A stretch of DNA of 53,111 nucleotides from Chloroflexota bacterium. Its GTDB lineage: Bacteria; Chloroflexota; Anaerolineae; Aggregatilineales; Phototrophicaceae. Location: assembly GCA_011523515.1 (NCBI GenBank), contig WTGO01000050.1, positions 1 through 53,111 of the forward strand, written 5' to 3'. Below are positions 42,251-50,988 of this stretch, piece after piece (the first letter of the stretch is position 1; every line of letters starts with the position of its first letter). Below the pieces are notes generated by a model that did no database searches, had not been told where the DNA came from, and saw only the letters and a list, made by a program, of their open reading frames with translations. The position numbers and the translations under genes are program-made.

Positions 42251-42973
42251 TCAGGTCAGTTTTCGCGCGCGCAGCTGTTTACCCAGGGCGGCCACGCGGC
42301 CCGCTTTTTCGGCGTAGGCCGCGCGCAGGTCAGCCAGGCTGGCCGCGCCGCTTTGGCTGACAGCGATGATCACTTGCTCAGCGGCCGCGAATTCCAGGCA
42401 GGCATCAGCCACATCGGCGGCGATCTCGAGCGGAATGGTGGTGACGCCGTTGGCATCGCCATGGAGTAATTCGCCTGGATGCACACTGATGCCGCCGACT
42501 TGCACCGGCGTCTGCAGCTCAAGCATATGGTTATAGCCGTGCGAGCTGACGCAGCCATCGCAAAAGACCGGAAACTCAAGCGGCGCGATGCCGGCGTAGT
42601 CTCGGCCGGGCCCGTCGGTCACCAGGCCAACCGCGCCGAAAGCCTTGAAGGAGTTGCACATCACATCGCCGAATAGCGCCGCTGAGCCGCCGCTGTCCAG
42701 GTTCTGCAGCACGGCGACCGGCGGCCCGGGCAGCTCCTCGAAGCGGCTGACGAAATCGGGCGCTGACGGAATGTCTCGATCCGGCGGCTGGGTATAGGTG
42801 CGGACCGTGGCCGTGCAAGCGAAACCAACCATCGGCGGCAAGTCCGGAAATACAGCCTTGATCTCGCGCCGCATAAAGCCGCGGTTGCGCGGGCGAAGCT
42901 CGAATAGTTCGATAACATTGCAGACTGTCGCCGAGTCAACCTGGCGCAGTTTTTCCAGTTCACGTTCTTGCAT
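42251..42973 (-). CDS. RraA-like / HMG-aldolase family protein
   Basis: 240 aa. The family segment VTDGPGRDYAGIAPLEFPVFC and the later GISVHPGELLHGDANGVTTIP identify the RraA/HMG-CHA aldolase fold. Many members with the intact Asp/Arg set cleave 4-hydroxy-4-methyl-2-oxoglutarate-like or other 2-keto acids with Mg. RNase E inhibition is an unlikely role here. ATG 42973 fits the family N-terminus; a longer reading would run through the upstream gap. It lies between an MDR dehydrogenase and a sugar reductase, which suggests a sugar-acid pathway. Confidence 0.88.
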   Translation of the reverse strand: MQERELEKLRQVDSATVCNVIELFELRPRNRGFMRREIKAVFPDLPPMVGFACTATVRTYTQPPDRDIPSAPDFVSRFEELPGPPVAVLQNLDSGGSAALFGDVMCNSFKAFGAVGLVTDGPGRDYAGIAPLEFPVFCDGCVSSHGYNHMLELQTPVQVGGISVHPGELLHGDANGVTTIPLEIAADVADACLEFAAAEQVIIAVSQSGAASLADLRAAYAEKAGRVAALGKQLRARKLT

Positions 42974-43049
42974 GGCTCTTAAACCTCGCTGGCCGCATTG
43001 AATATCGGGCGATTGTACCACCTGACGTCCGATATTAGCGCGAATATCG

Positions 43050-44051
43050 TCAAGCCTTTGCCGTCCAGTCGATGACCATGCCAATGGCGTGCGGATCCCA
43101 CTGCGCCAGGAGTTTGTAAGCTTCCGGCGCGTCAACACTGGAGAATCGATGGGTAATCAAGGGCGCAGCGTTCACGCGATTCGCCGCCAGCAGCCGCAAG
43201 GCAGTCTGCTGTTCATCATGCTGCGTCCACCAACCCGGCGCCGCGGCTGCGCGGTAGGTCGTGCTGATATGCGCGCCGATCAGCGTGATACCGCGTTTAT
43301 GGACCTGCTTGTAAAAGTCGAAGGCTTCGCTGGCGCCTCGTGTGCTGCCGAGCAGGGCGACTCGCCCGCCGAACGCGGCGATCTGGCAGGCGCTCTCCAG
43401 CCCGACGGGATTCCCGGTCGCTTCAATGACAACCGGCGGTCCGTGCTTGAATTCATCCAACTCGCGGATTCGGTCGGCGGCATCATTCCCATTTACACAG
43501 TAATCAGCGCCCAGCCGCTCAGCCAGCGCGAGCCGCCCCTCGTCCCGGTCAATCGCGACAGTGGGCAGGGCGCCGGCGATACGCGCGACTTGCAGCGCCA
43601 ATTGCCCGACCAGGCCGACGCCGAGAACTGCGCAGCCCTCCCCGACTTCCAGGCGTGTCTTGCGCACGGCTTGCAGCGCTATCGCCAAGAGCTGGAAGAA
43701 GGCTGCTTCTTCGTCCGTCAGCCCGTTGGGGATCGGGTGGCACTCGGCGGCCTTTGCCACGACATGAGCCGCATGGCGCGAACGGCTGGCCACGCGATCA
43801 CCCGGCTTGAGCGCCGTCACGTCCGCGCCAAGCGCAAGCACCCGGCCGACAAGGCTATAGCCTGTAGCGGCGGGATAATTGACCGTTAGCCCCGGCAGAC
43901 GCAGCAACTTCGCCCTTTCAGTGCCCGGGCTAATCAGCGTCGTACTGGTCTCAATCAGAACTTCATCGCTCTTCAGCGGCGGCAGTTCGACGGGCTCCAG
44001 ACGAATGGCGCTGTCTGAGCCGACAAGAATCTGCTTCGTTCGAAACGGCAT
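43050..44051 (-). CDS. medium-chain dehydrogenase/reductase (zinc-type ADH family)
   Basis: 333 aa. GroES-like N-terminal half with ISPGTERAK and GDRVASRSRHAAHVV, then a Rossmann fold with VLGVGLVGQLALQVARIAGA. The usual catalytic-zinc Cys near residue 40 is absent (TTLISPGTE), as in the branch of MDR proteins that includes BchC-like and sugar-derivative dehydrogenases. It should oxidise or reduce a polyol or sugar; the substrate is unknown. ATG 44051 has AGGA about 11 bases upstream. It is the first gene of the minus-strand run down to the sulfatase. Confidence 0.9.
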   Translation of the reverse strand: MPFRTKQILVGSDSAIRLEPVELPPLKSDEVLIETSTTLISPGTERAKLLRLPGLTVNYPAATGYSLVGRVLALGADVTALKPGDRVASRSRHAAHVVAKAAECHPIPNGLTDEEAAFFQLLAIALQAVRKTRLEVGEGCAVLGVGLVGQLALQVARIAGALPTVAIDRDEGRLALAERLGADYCVNGNDAADRIRELDEFKHGPPVVIEATGNPVGLESACQIAAFGGRVALLGSTRGASEAFDFYKQVHKRGITLIGAHISTTYRAAAAPGWWTQHDEQQTALRLLAANRVNAAPLITHRFSSVDAPEAYKLLAQWDPHAIGMVIDWTAKA

Positions 44052-44185
44052 TCGCGTACGATTCCTATATGGGTTGTCGTTCTCGTTTCACGCGCCAATT
44101 GTGGCTAGCGCCGCAGAAATATGCAACTGTGGACGAGTTAATCTGCGTATGTCAAGTTGCCCTAAGCACTGAGCGCGGCTGCCGC

Positions 44186-44213
44186 CGGACATTCGGGAAA
44201 TGGGCTATACAAT
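44186..44213 (+). promoter_or_regulatory. promoter candidate of the racemase gene
   Basis: CGGACA (44186-44191) and TACAAT (44208-44213) are 16 bases apart. The transcript would start near 44220, about 44 bases before the ATG at 44264, which has GGAG 8 bases upstream. The rest of the 212-base divergent gap shows no gene. Confidence 0.45.
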
Positions 44214-44263
44214 TGGGGATGGAGGCTCCTACACTATAGCGACTGGAATACGGAGCTACAGTC

Positions 44264-45292
44264 ATGCGCGCAAGCAAGCTCATTCATCTGGTTTCCTGCC
44301 ATGCGGAAGGCGAAGTGGGCAATGTCATCGTCGGCGGGGCGCCACCGCCACCGGGCGATTCCCTTTGGGAACAGTCGCGCTGGATCGCGCGCGATCAAAG
44401 CTTGCGCCGCTTCGTCTTGAACGAACCGCGCGGCGGCGTCTTCAAACATATCAATCTGCTGGTGCCGCCGAAACACCCGCAAGCGGCGTACGGCTTCATC
44501 ATCATGGAACCCGAGCACACGCCGCCGATGTCCGGCTCGAACACGATTTGCGTCGCCACCGTGTTGCTGGACAGCGGCATGATCGAGATGCAAGAGCCGG
44601 AGACGAACTTTTTTCTGGAGGCGCCGGCCGGGCTGGTTCAGATTCGCGCTTTCTGCGAGCGCGGCAAAGCTCAAAGCATCGAATTCCACAATGTACCCTC
44701 GTACGTCGATCGCCTGGACGCCCCGCTCGAAGTCGAGGGACAGGGCACGCTCTCGGTGGATGTGGCCTACGGCGGCGACAGCTTTGCGCTGGTTGACGCG
44801 CGCGCGTTGGGTTTCGAGATTGTGCCGGATGAAGCGAGCGAGTTAGCGCGCGTCGGCGCAGCCGTCACCGCCGCCGCCAACGAACAGATCGCCTTCCAGC
44901 ATCCGCTGCACGCCGAGTGGAATCAGATTTCGTTTTGCCAATTTACGCTGCCGGTGGAGCGGCGTGGGGAGACCTTGACGGGCCGAAACACGGTCGCCAT
45001 CGATCCTGGCAAGCTGGATCGCTCGCCCTGCGGCACCGGTTGCTCGGCGCGGATGGCGGTCTTGCATGCGCGCGGACAGATGCGCGCGGGCGACCAGTTC
45101 ATTGCGCGCTCGATCATCGGCTCGCGCTTCGATTGCGGCATCGTCCGCACGACCGAGGTCGCTGGTCGCGCGGCGATCATTCCCAGCATACGCGGGCGCG
45201 CCTGGATTACCGGCACACATCAACTTATGCTCGACCCGGATGATCCCTGGCCGCTCGGTTATCGTTTGACCGATACCTGGCCCAGCTTCTAA
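44264..45292 (+). CDS. proline racemase superfamily, Ser/Cys type (hydroxyproline epimerase-like)
   Basis: 342 aa. The first catalytic position is Ser90 in MSGSNTIC, where proline racemase has Cys (MCGHGT). The second is Cys256 in [11 protein letters not shown], kept as Cys. The Ser/Cys pair is found in hydroxyproline epimerases rather than in the trans-3-hydroxyproline dehydratases, which have Thr at the second position. The likely reaction is inversion of 4-hydroxy-L-proline (or 3-hydroxyproline) at C2, the first step of its degradation. It is convergent with a GH127-type arabinofuranosidase gene, overlapping by 4 bases, which may be functionally meaningful. No D-hydroxyproline oxidase gene is in the window. 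Confidence 0.9.
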   Translation: MRASKLIHLVSCHAEGEVGNVIVGGAPPPPGDSLWEQSRWIARDQSLRRFVLNEPRGGVFKHINLLVPPKHPQAAYGFIIMEPEHTPPMSGSNTICVATVLLDSGMIEMQEPETNFFLEAPAGLVQIRAFCERGKAQSIEFHNVPSYVDRLDAPLEVEGQGTLSVDVAYGGDSFALVDARALGFEIVPDEASELARVGAAVTAAANEQIAFQHPLHAEWNQISFCQFTLPVERRGETLTGRNTVAIDPGKLDRSPCGTGCSARMAVLHARGQMRAGDQFIARSIIGSRFDCGIVRTTEVAGRAAIIPSIRGRAWITGTHQLMLDPDDPWPLGYRLTDTWPSF

Positions 45293-47178
45293 ATTCGCCG
45301 CAACCAAACGGTCATTTCGCCGGCGTCGCGGTGGCCCCAAGCGTAGTAGGGGACGGCTTTGAATGGCACGGTCCGCCCGTTGCCGTTGACTGCCTCGCCT
45401 TTGATGGTGGTAACGCCGCCGAGCAGCTCGGGCTCATATTCAGCGCGGAGCCGCCCGCCATACGGCAGCGCGTATTCAAGCAGTCCGCTCCCATTGTCCA
45501 CTTGTTCCAAGGCATAAACCAGCGGTCCGCGCTCCAACGCAACCAAGCCGTCCAACTCGCCAACTGCTGGATGCGCGATCACACGACGGACAGGCATGGG
45601 CAGGCGCAGCTCAATGCGCGTTGTTCCCTGCCAGTTATGTGTCAGCTCGGCATAGCCATCGCGTATGAACAGGGGGACTTCCGCTCCGTTCACCAGCAGC
45701 GTGCTGGCATCGGCTGATTCATCGAGATAGCGATACAGATTGCTTGGCAGGGGCTGGCCCTGGGCAAAGGCTGGAATCCGCAGGCGCAGCGCAAAGTCAG
45801 CGGACCGCTCAACGTTCAGGTCCAACGCAATCCGGCCATCCCAAGGATAATCCGTTTGCTGGCGGACCGAAACAGCCGTCTCGCCGACCTTAAAATTTGC
45901 TTGTCCAGCGATGTACAGATTGACATATAATTCATCCTCGCTGGTTGCGTAGACGTAGCCTGATAACGACGGCAGCAGCCGCACCACGTTCGTCGGGCAG
46001 CACGCCGTCTGATACCAGGGCTGACGGCTCATACTCGTTTCGCGATTGAAAAGGTAAACGCCGTCACAGGACAGCGGGTTGACGTAGTAGAACGAGCGCC
46101 CGTCGATGCCGACGCCGGACAAGAACCCGTTGTACAGGCTGCGCTCCAGCACGTCGATGTACTTAGCCTCGCCCGTCAGCAGGAACATGCGCTGGTTCCA
46201 CAAGATATTCGCTTGGGCTGCGCAGGTTTCGTTGTAGGCGGTCAAGTTGGGCAATTCATAATCGTCGCCGAAGGCTTCGCCATCGTGGCGCGCGCCGATG
46301 CCGCCGGTCAGCGCCAGCTTCTTGCCGACAACGTTGTCCCATAGCGCGCGCACGGCGGCTGCATAGTCGGCGTCATCGGTGCTGGCGGCGATGTCCGTCA
46401 TGCCGGCGTACATATAGCCGGCCCGCACCGCATGGCCCACCGCCTCGCTCTGCCGCGTGACTGGCGCGTGATCTTGACAGTTAGCACCATAGATTTTACG
46501 CCCGTTCGCCTGGCCGCGTTCGTCCAGAAAAAACTTGGCCAGGCGCAGGTAGCGCGCATCGCCCGTGACCCGAAACAGCCGTACGAGGCCGACCTCGATT
46601 TCCTGATGCCCGGGCACATCGCGCAAGCCGTCCGGGCCAAAGACCGAATCGATCAAGTCAGCGTTTTTGACGGCAATATCGAGAAAGCTGCGCTTCCCGG
46701 TCGCTTCAAAATAAGCGACAGCAGCTTCGTACATATGGCCCACGTTGTAAAGCTCGTGGTTGACGCGCGGATTCGACCAGCGCTCGGGTCCGCAGGGCTC
46801 AGGCGCGTTGGCCGGGTCGATGGTGCGCGCCGTGTAGAGGTAACCGTCTGCTTCCTGTGCGGCGGCGAATTTGTCAATGAGATCGTCCAGATAGGCTTCC
46901 AATTCGGCGTTCGGCGCGATCTGCAGCGCGTATGCCGCGCCCTCCACCACTTTGAACACATCGGAGTCGTTATAGTAGATGCCTTGGTGCGCGCCTTCCA
47001 TGAGTCCGCCGGCTTTGGCGAAGTTATCGATGCGGCCCGTCTCTTCGCACTTCTCGAAATCGTAGGGAATCGTGATCTGAACAGCCGTGTCGATGCGCGG
47101 CTTCCAATAACGGTCGTTTATGGACACGTCGGTAAAGCTAACCGGCGCAATCGCATAGTCTCGGTAGAAATCGCTCAT
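45289..47178 (-). CDS. beta-L-arabinofuranosidase, GH127 type
   Basis: 629 aa, with the (alpha/alpha)6 barrel and C-terminal beta domains of GH127. The zinc/catalytic set of the family is present: E317 and C319 (YNETC), and C393 and C394 (TACCPTN), with C393 the likely nucleophile. Well-studied members release L-arabinose from beta-1,2-linked arabinofuranosides on hydroxyproline-rich glycoproteins. There is no signal peptide, so it should act on imported oligosaccharides. The start ATG overlaps the stop of the upstream related gene (ATGA). It belongs to an operon with a sugar ABC importer. Confidence 0.93.
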   Translation of the reverse strand: MSDFYRDYAIAPVSFTDVSINDRYWKPRIDTAVQITIPYDFEKCEETGRIDNFAKAGGLMEGAHQGIYYNDSDVFKVVEGAAYALQIAPNAELEAYLDDLIDKFAAAQEADGYLYTARTIDPANAPEPCGPERWSNPRVNHELYNVGHMYEAAVAYFEATGKRSFLDIAVKNADLIDSVFGPDGLRDVPGHQEIEVGLVRLFRVTGDARYLRLAKFFLDERGQANGRKIYGANCQDHAPVTRQSEAVGHAVRAGYMYAGMTDIAASTDDADYAAAVRALWDNVVGKKLALTGGIGARHDGEAFGDDYELPNLTAYNETCAAQANILWNQRMFLLTGEAKYIDVLERSLYNGFLSGVGIDGRSFYYVNPLSCDGVYLFNRETSMSRQPWYQTACCPTNVVRLLPSLSGYVYATSEDELYVNLYIAGQANFKVGETAVSVRQQTDYPWDGRIALDLNVERSADFALRLRIPAFAQGQPLPSNLYRYLDESADASTLLVNGAEVPLFIRDGYAELTHNWQGTTRIELRLPMPVRRVIAHPAVGELDGLVALERGPLVYALEQVDNGSGLLEYALPYGGRLRAEYEPELLGGVTTIKGEAVNGNGRTVPFKAVPYYAWGHRDAGEMTVWLRRI

Positions 47179-49070
47179 GAAGGCGTCTCCGCATCTATCG
47201 CGACGGGAAAGGCCGCGATTCGCAAGCCGGTCGAGCCGTAGGGAATGAGAGTTATGTTTTCTTTTGGCGCCGGGGTCGGGTGCGGCCCAACATCAATATC
47301 CGCCGCCGAATTATCGCTGAGGGTCCATTGCGGCAGCTTCTTGGCGGCGACGCTCAAGGTTACTGGCGGCGCGGCGGTCGCAAAAGGCTGTTCGCTCGGT
47401 TCTGATTCGGTGAGGGCAAGTCCCGCCAGGGCGGTATCCTCGCTGAGCATCAACCCGTAATTCCAGTCGGATTGCGGATAGACTTCCCAATCCGCGTGCG
47501 GCAATTCGCCTTTGATGTGCTTCCATTTTTCTTCAATTCGCGAGCCGAAGAGCAAGGGGCCGCGATGTACCGACAGCAGGCCTTGATGCCCTTCGCTGAG
47601 GCGTATCTCGTCAGGCAATTGCAAAACAAGCTGGTCGCCTGATTGCCAGGTTCGCCGTACGGTATGGAAACTGCCGGCTGCGCGCAAGATAGTTGTCTCG
47701 CCACAAATTGTCAGCGTCACTTCGCTAGCCCAATCCGGAATTCGCAAAAGCAAATCAAATTCGCAGGGCGCGGCCAGCTCGAAGCTGAAGTGAATATCGC
47801 ACTTGAAGGGGTAATCGGTTGTTTCGGTCACCGTGACCGCAACGCCATCCGCAACCGTAGTCGTGGCTTGGCAGGGCGCATAAGCGACGGCAGCCAATCC
47901 GCCTTCCGGCGTCGCCATGAACAAGCTCTTGACGAACTTCGGCCAGGCCTGGTGCATATTGGCGGTACAGCAGCCATAATGCGGCTCCAGGCCGTAGATG
48001 TTGGATTCGTCGCTATTGTTGGTCCAGTTGCGCTTGGCGACTGTAGCCAGCACCTGATTGACCTGCTGATCATATTGATGCGCCCACATATCAGCTGTGA
48101 TGGTAGCCGGCAGGGCATTGTAGGCGACCTGTTCCAATTGATCGGCGAAAAAAGGATCGCCCAGGATGCGCGTCAACTCTTCGAGCGAGAACATGTATTC
48201 CGATATCGTGCAGAGCTCGGTGCCGCTGACTGGGGATCTGCCGTTCAGGTGTTCGTCGCCGCTGAAGATGCCGTTGGGTTGGCCATGGTGTTTCATAAGT
48301 TTTTCGATGCCGAGGCGTGAGGCCATGCGCTGCCAAGGCTTGCCGGTTTGCGCGTAGAAGACGCCGCCCGCCTTTACGCCCATCGCGTGATTGGGGGCGT
48401 GCGTCATCATGCCGCCATCCCACTCCGCTAGCGGCAGAATGTGTCGGACACTGTAGTTCGCTTGCAGGTCCGGCCAGTCAAGCGTTGAGCCGATCAGGAC
48501 TTGGGCGAGATCGAGCAAGAATGCATCACCGGTGAAGTTGTAGAGCCAGTGTATGGCGAGCACATTGTCCATGGCGCGCGCCTCGGCCCAGGTATACAAG
48601 GGGCGTACGGGTAAGGCGCGCATCTGATAACGAAAATAGGCCGTCATCAAGTTCAGGACGCGTTCATCGCGGCTGATCTCGTAATGCGACATCAGTACTT
48701 TTAGCATAACCATGCGTGGCCACCAGTCGGGGTCGCGCGTACCGAAGTAGCCGCGCTCGTCCTGGCTATTCAGCGTCCACTCGAGCCAGGGCTCGACCTT
48801 TTTTAGCAGCCGCTCATCCTCAAGAAGATGAGCAAGCGGAAGCAGGCCATCGAGATAGTAGGGACCGCGTTCCCAGGATTCGCCCGTACCGCCCAGCCAG
48901 CCGCTGTTGGGTCCGACATCAGGCCAGAATTCGTCCAGGTGGCCGGTGAGCCCGCCCGCTTGTACTTTGAGCTGGTTGAGCAGCCAGCCGCGCGGCTTGA
49001 CGGCGCCCAGCGGCAGCGCTTGAAACGCGGCGGGATGCAGTGGCTCGCGGTTTTGCGGCAATTTGTCCAT
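47175..49070 (-). CDS. DUF1680/GH127-like glycoside hydrolase
   Basis: 631 aa. It is distantly related to the adjacent GH127 gene and keeps the same constellation: E285 and C287 (GTELC), C367 and C368 (YGCCTANMHQ). The N-terminal part (LGAVKPRGWLLNQLKVQAGG...GPYYLDGLLPLA) is typical of the DUF1680/GH146-like branch, which also cleaves beta-L-arabinofuranosides. Linkage preference is unknown. No signal peptide is seen. ATG 49070 has AAGGA 8 bases upstream. It lies 24 bases after the permease gene, so it is co-transcribed with the importer. Confidence 0.9.
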   Translation of the reverse strand: MDKLPQNREPLHPAAFQALPLGAVKPRGWLLNQLKVQAGGLTGHLDEFWPDVGPNSGWLGGTGESWERGPYYLDGLLPLAHLLEDERLLKKVEPWLEWTLNSQDERGYFGTRDPDWWPRMVMLKVLMSHYEISRDERVLNLMTAYFRYQMRALPVRPLYTWAEARAMDNVLAIHWLYNFTGDAFLLDLAQVLIGSTLDWPDLQANYSVRHILPLAEWDGGMMTHAPNHAMGVKAGGVFYAQTGKPWQRMASRLGIEKLMKHHGQPNGIFSGDEHLNGRSPVSGTELCTISEYMFSLEELTRILGDPFFADQLEQVAYNALPATITADMWAHQYDQQVNQVLATVAKRNWTNNSDESNIYGLEPHYGCCTANMHQAWPKFVKSLFMATPEGGLAAVAYAPCQATTTVADGVAVTVTETTDYPFKCDIHFSFELAAPCEFDLLLRIPDWASEVTLTICGETTILRAAGSFHTVRRTWQSGDQLVLQLPDEIRLSEGHQGLLSVHRGPLLFGSRIEEKWKHIKGELPHADWEVYPQSDWNYGLMLSEDTALAGLALTESEPSEQPFATAAPPVTLSVAAKKLPQWTLSDNSAADIDVGPHPTPAPKENITLIPYGSTGLRIAAFPVAIDAETPS

Positions 49071-49094
49071 GAGCTGTCCTTGGGTTGAGTCCGA

Positions 49095-49991
49095 TCAGTT
49101 CTTGACGGCGCCGCCCATCAGCCCGTCCATGTAGTAGCGCTGCAGCGCCAGGAAAATGCCCAGGCTGGGAATAATCGAGACGATGACACCGGCTTGCAAG
49201 GCGCCCCAATTCACGTCTCCCCAGATGCCATAGCGAATCGTCGTGAGGAATACGGGCAAGGTGAACTTGTCCTGATCCGACATGAAGATCAGCGCAGCCA
49301 AAAACTCATTCCAGGAGTTGATGAAAGCGTAGATCGCTACTGTGACGATTCCGGGCAGCGCCAGCCGCAGCATCAGGCGATAGAGAATGCTCAAAGAGCT
49401 GCAGCCGTCCAGCAGCGCCGATTCTTCGATTTCCTGCGGTACCGCCAAGAAACTGTTGCGCATCAGGAAGATGCCGAAGGGCAGTTGAAAAGTGATATAC
49501 ACGAGCGCCAGGCCAAACAAGGTGTCGTGCAGATCGACCTGTACGATCATGACGAAGAGCGGAATCAAGATGGACTGAAAGGGAATCATCAGGGTCGACA
49601 GTACCATGATGAAGAGGACATTCTTGCCGGGGAATTCAAAACGCGCGAAGCCATAGCCCCCGAGTGTGCTCAGTATAATGCTGCCAGCGACCGTAATTAG
49701 CGCGACCACCGTGCTGTTGTACACGTGCTGCGCGATGCCGATTTTGCCGTAGGTCGTGAGTTCCTCATAGTTTCGCAGGGAGATTTCATTCGGCAAATAA
49801 GTCGGCGGCGCCGCCATCGCTTCGGAAGGCAATTTGATCGAATTTATGAATGACCACGCGATGGGAAACAGGAAAAGCAACGCCAGGACAACCAAGATAA
49901 AGTAACGCAGCCACAGCAGCGCGCGCCGGCGCAGGCGGCGAATTTCTTGTTGCGAGCGTTCGGCTTGTACGTCTACGGCAGGCGCGGTCAT
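49095..49991 (-). CDS. carbohydrate ABC transporter permease, MalG type
   Basis: 298 aa, six predicted membrane helices. The first is ALLWLRYFILVVLALLFLFPIAWSFINSI, and the EAA coupling loop reads EIEESALLDGCSSLSILYRLMLRLALPGI. The C-terminal YYMDGLMGGAVKN ends as usual in MalG-type permeases ('GLTAGAVKG'). The start codon directly abuts the stop of the MalF-type gene. AAGGA is 6 bases upstream. Confidence 0.95.
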   Translation of the reverse strand: MTAPAVDVQAERSQQEIRRLRRRALLWLRYFILVVLALLFLFPIAWSFINSIKLPSEAMAAPPTYLPNEISLRNYEELTTYGKIGIAQHVYNSTVVALITVAGSIILSTLGGYGFARFEFPGKNVLFIMVLSTLMIPFQSILIPLFVMIVQVDLHDTLFGLALVYITFQLPFGIFLMRNSFLAVPQEIEESALLDGCSSLSILYRLMLRLALPGIVTVAIYAFINSWNEFLAALIFMSDQDKFTLPVFLTTIRYGIWGDVNWGALQAGVIVSIIPSLGIFLALQRYYMDGLMGGAVKN

Positions 49992-50870
49992 CTATTCCTT
50001 CTCCCGCAGGACGTAGAGCTGCAAGCCCGTCAGCGCGACCAGAATGCCAAGCAGCACGATGGACATGGCCGCGCCGTAGCCCATCTTGAAATAGGTAAAG
50101 GAGTTGTTGAAGATCCAGAAGACTATGGAAATCGTGCTGTTGCGTGGTCCGCCGCGCGTCATGATGTAGAACTGGTCAAACGACAGTACCGAGCCGATGA
50201 CGGACAGAATCAGAGCGAGCGCGATGAAGCGGCGCATGAGCGGCAAGGTGATGTAAAACAGCTTCCTGAAATAACCGGCGCCATCGACCTCGGCTGATTC
50301 GTAGAGTGCGTCCGGAATCGACTGCAAACCCGCTAGCAGCAAAATCATGGTGAAGCCGACCGTTTTCCAAACGACCGAAAGGATGATAACGTTCATCGTC
50401 GTATTGGGCCGGCCCAGGAACAGCTGCGCCTTGGGCACCAGGTTCAAGTCCAGCAAGATCTTGTTGAATACGCCGATGCGATCGTCGAGCATCCAGACCC
50501 AGAGTAGACTTGACACGCCCAGGCCGATGACAACCGGCAAAAAGAAAATGGTGCGAAAGATGCCGATATAACGAATATTGCGGCGGACCAGCGACGCCAG
50601 GATGAAACCCAGAATGAAAATCGGCGGCGTTACCAGCAGCGTGTAGCGAAAAGTGAAATCCAGGCTTTTCAGATATTGCCGGTCTTTGGACAGCTCCTGG
50701 TAATTCTCCAGACCAATATGAGCCCGTTCGCCGAATAAGGGCCAGTCATGCAAAGACATGTAGGCAGTCATAATCAGCGGAATAATGAAAAACACCGTCA
50801 CGAAAGCGACAGTCGGCATAACGAAAAGCAGCCCCGTCAGTTTACGGCGCTGCGTCCAACTGAGATTCAT
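49992..50870 (-). CDS. carbohydrate ABC transporter permease, MalF type
   Basis: 292 aa from ATG 50870 (MNLSWTQRRKLTGLLFVMPTV), the usual N-terminus for the family; ATG 50888 is an alternative 18 bases earlier. Membrane helices and the EAA loop DALYESAEVDGAGYFRKLFYITLPLMRRF identify it. It forms the channel with the MalG-type partner for uptake of a sugar, probably arabinosides given the downstream enzymes. No ATPase gene is in the operon; a shared MsiK/UgpC-like ATPase elsewhere is likely. Confidence 0.93.
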   Translation of the reverse strand: MNLSWTQRRKLTGLLFVMPTVAFVTVFFIIPLIMTAYMSLHDWPLFGERAHIGLENYQELSKDRQYLKSLDFTFRYTLLVTPPIFILGFILASLVRRNIRYIGIFRTIFFLPVVIGLGVSSLLWVWMLDDRIGVFNKILLDLNLVPKAQLFLGRPNTTMNVIILSVVWKTVGFTMILLLAGLQSIPDALYESAEVDGAGYFRKLFYITLPLMRRFIALALILSVIGSVLSFDQFYIMTRGGPRNSTISIVFWIFNNSFTYFKMGYGAAMSIVLLGILVALTGLQLYVLREKE

Positions 50871-50943
50871 GACCGTAATCTGTTTCATCAGTCCGAGTTG
50901 CTCTTGGCCCGCGCCAATGCCCACGCCCACGCAGACCCTGTAG

Positions 50944-50964
50944 GGGCGAGCCAATGGCTCGCCC
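50944..50964. repeat. GGGCGAGCC palindrome (REP-like)
   Basis: GGGCGAGCC (50944-50952), loop AAT, GGCTCGCCC (50956-50964), preceded by TGTAG. It is a perfect 9-bp stem between the binding-protein stop and the MalF-type permease start, the same position as the pair at 31.9 kb in the other ABC operon. Confidence 0.65.
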
Positions 50965-50988
50965 GCTATAGCTCCGGCTCAGGAAATG

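Noticed and set aside
44052..44263. Possible tRNA or small RNA in the gap before the racemase gene
   Set aside because: No cloverleaf or anticodon arm could be built. A promoter and ribosome site explain the downstream part.
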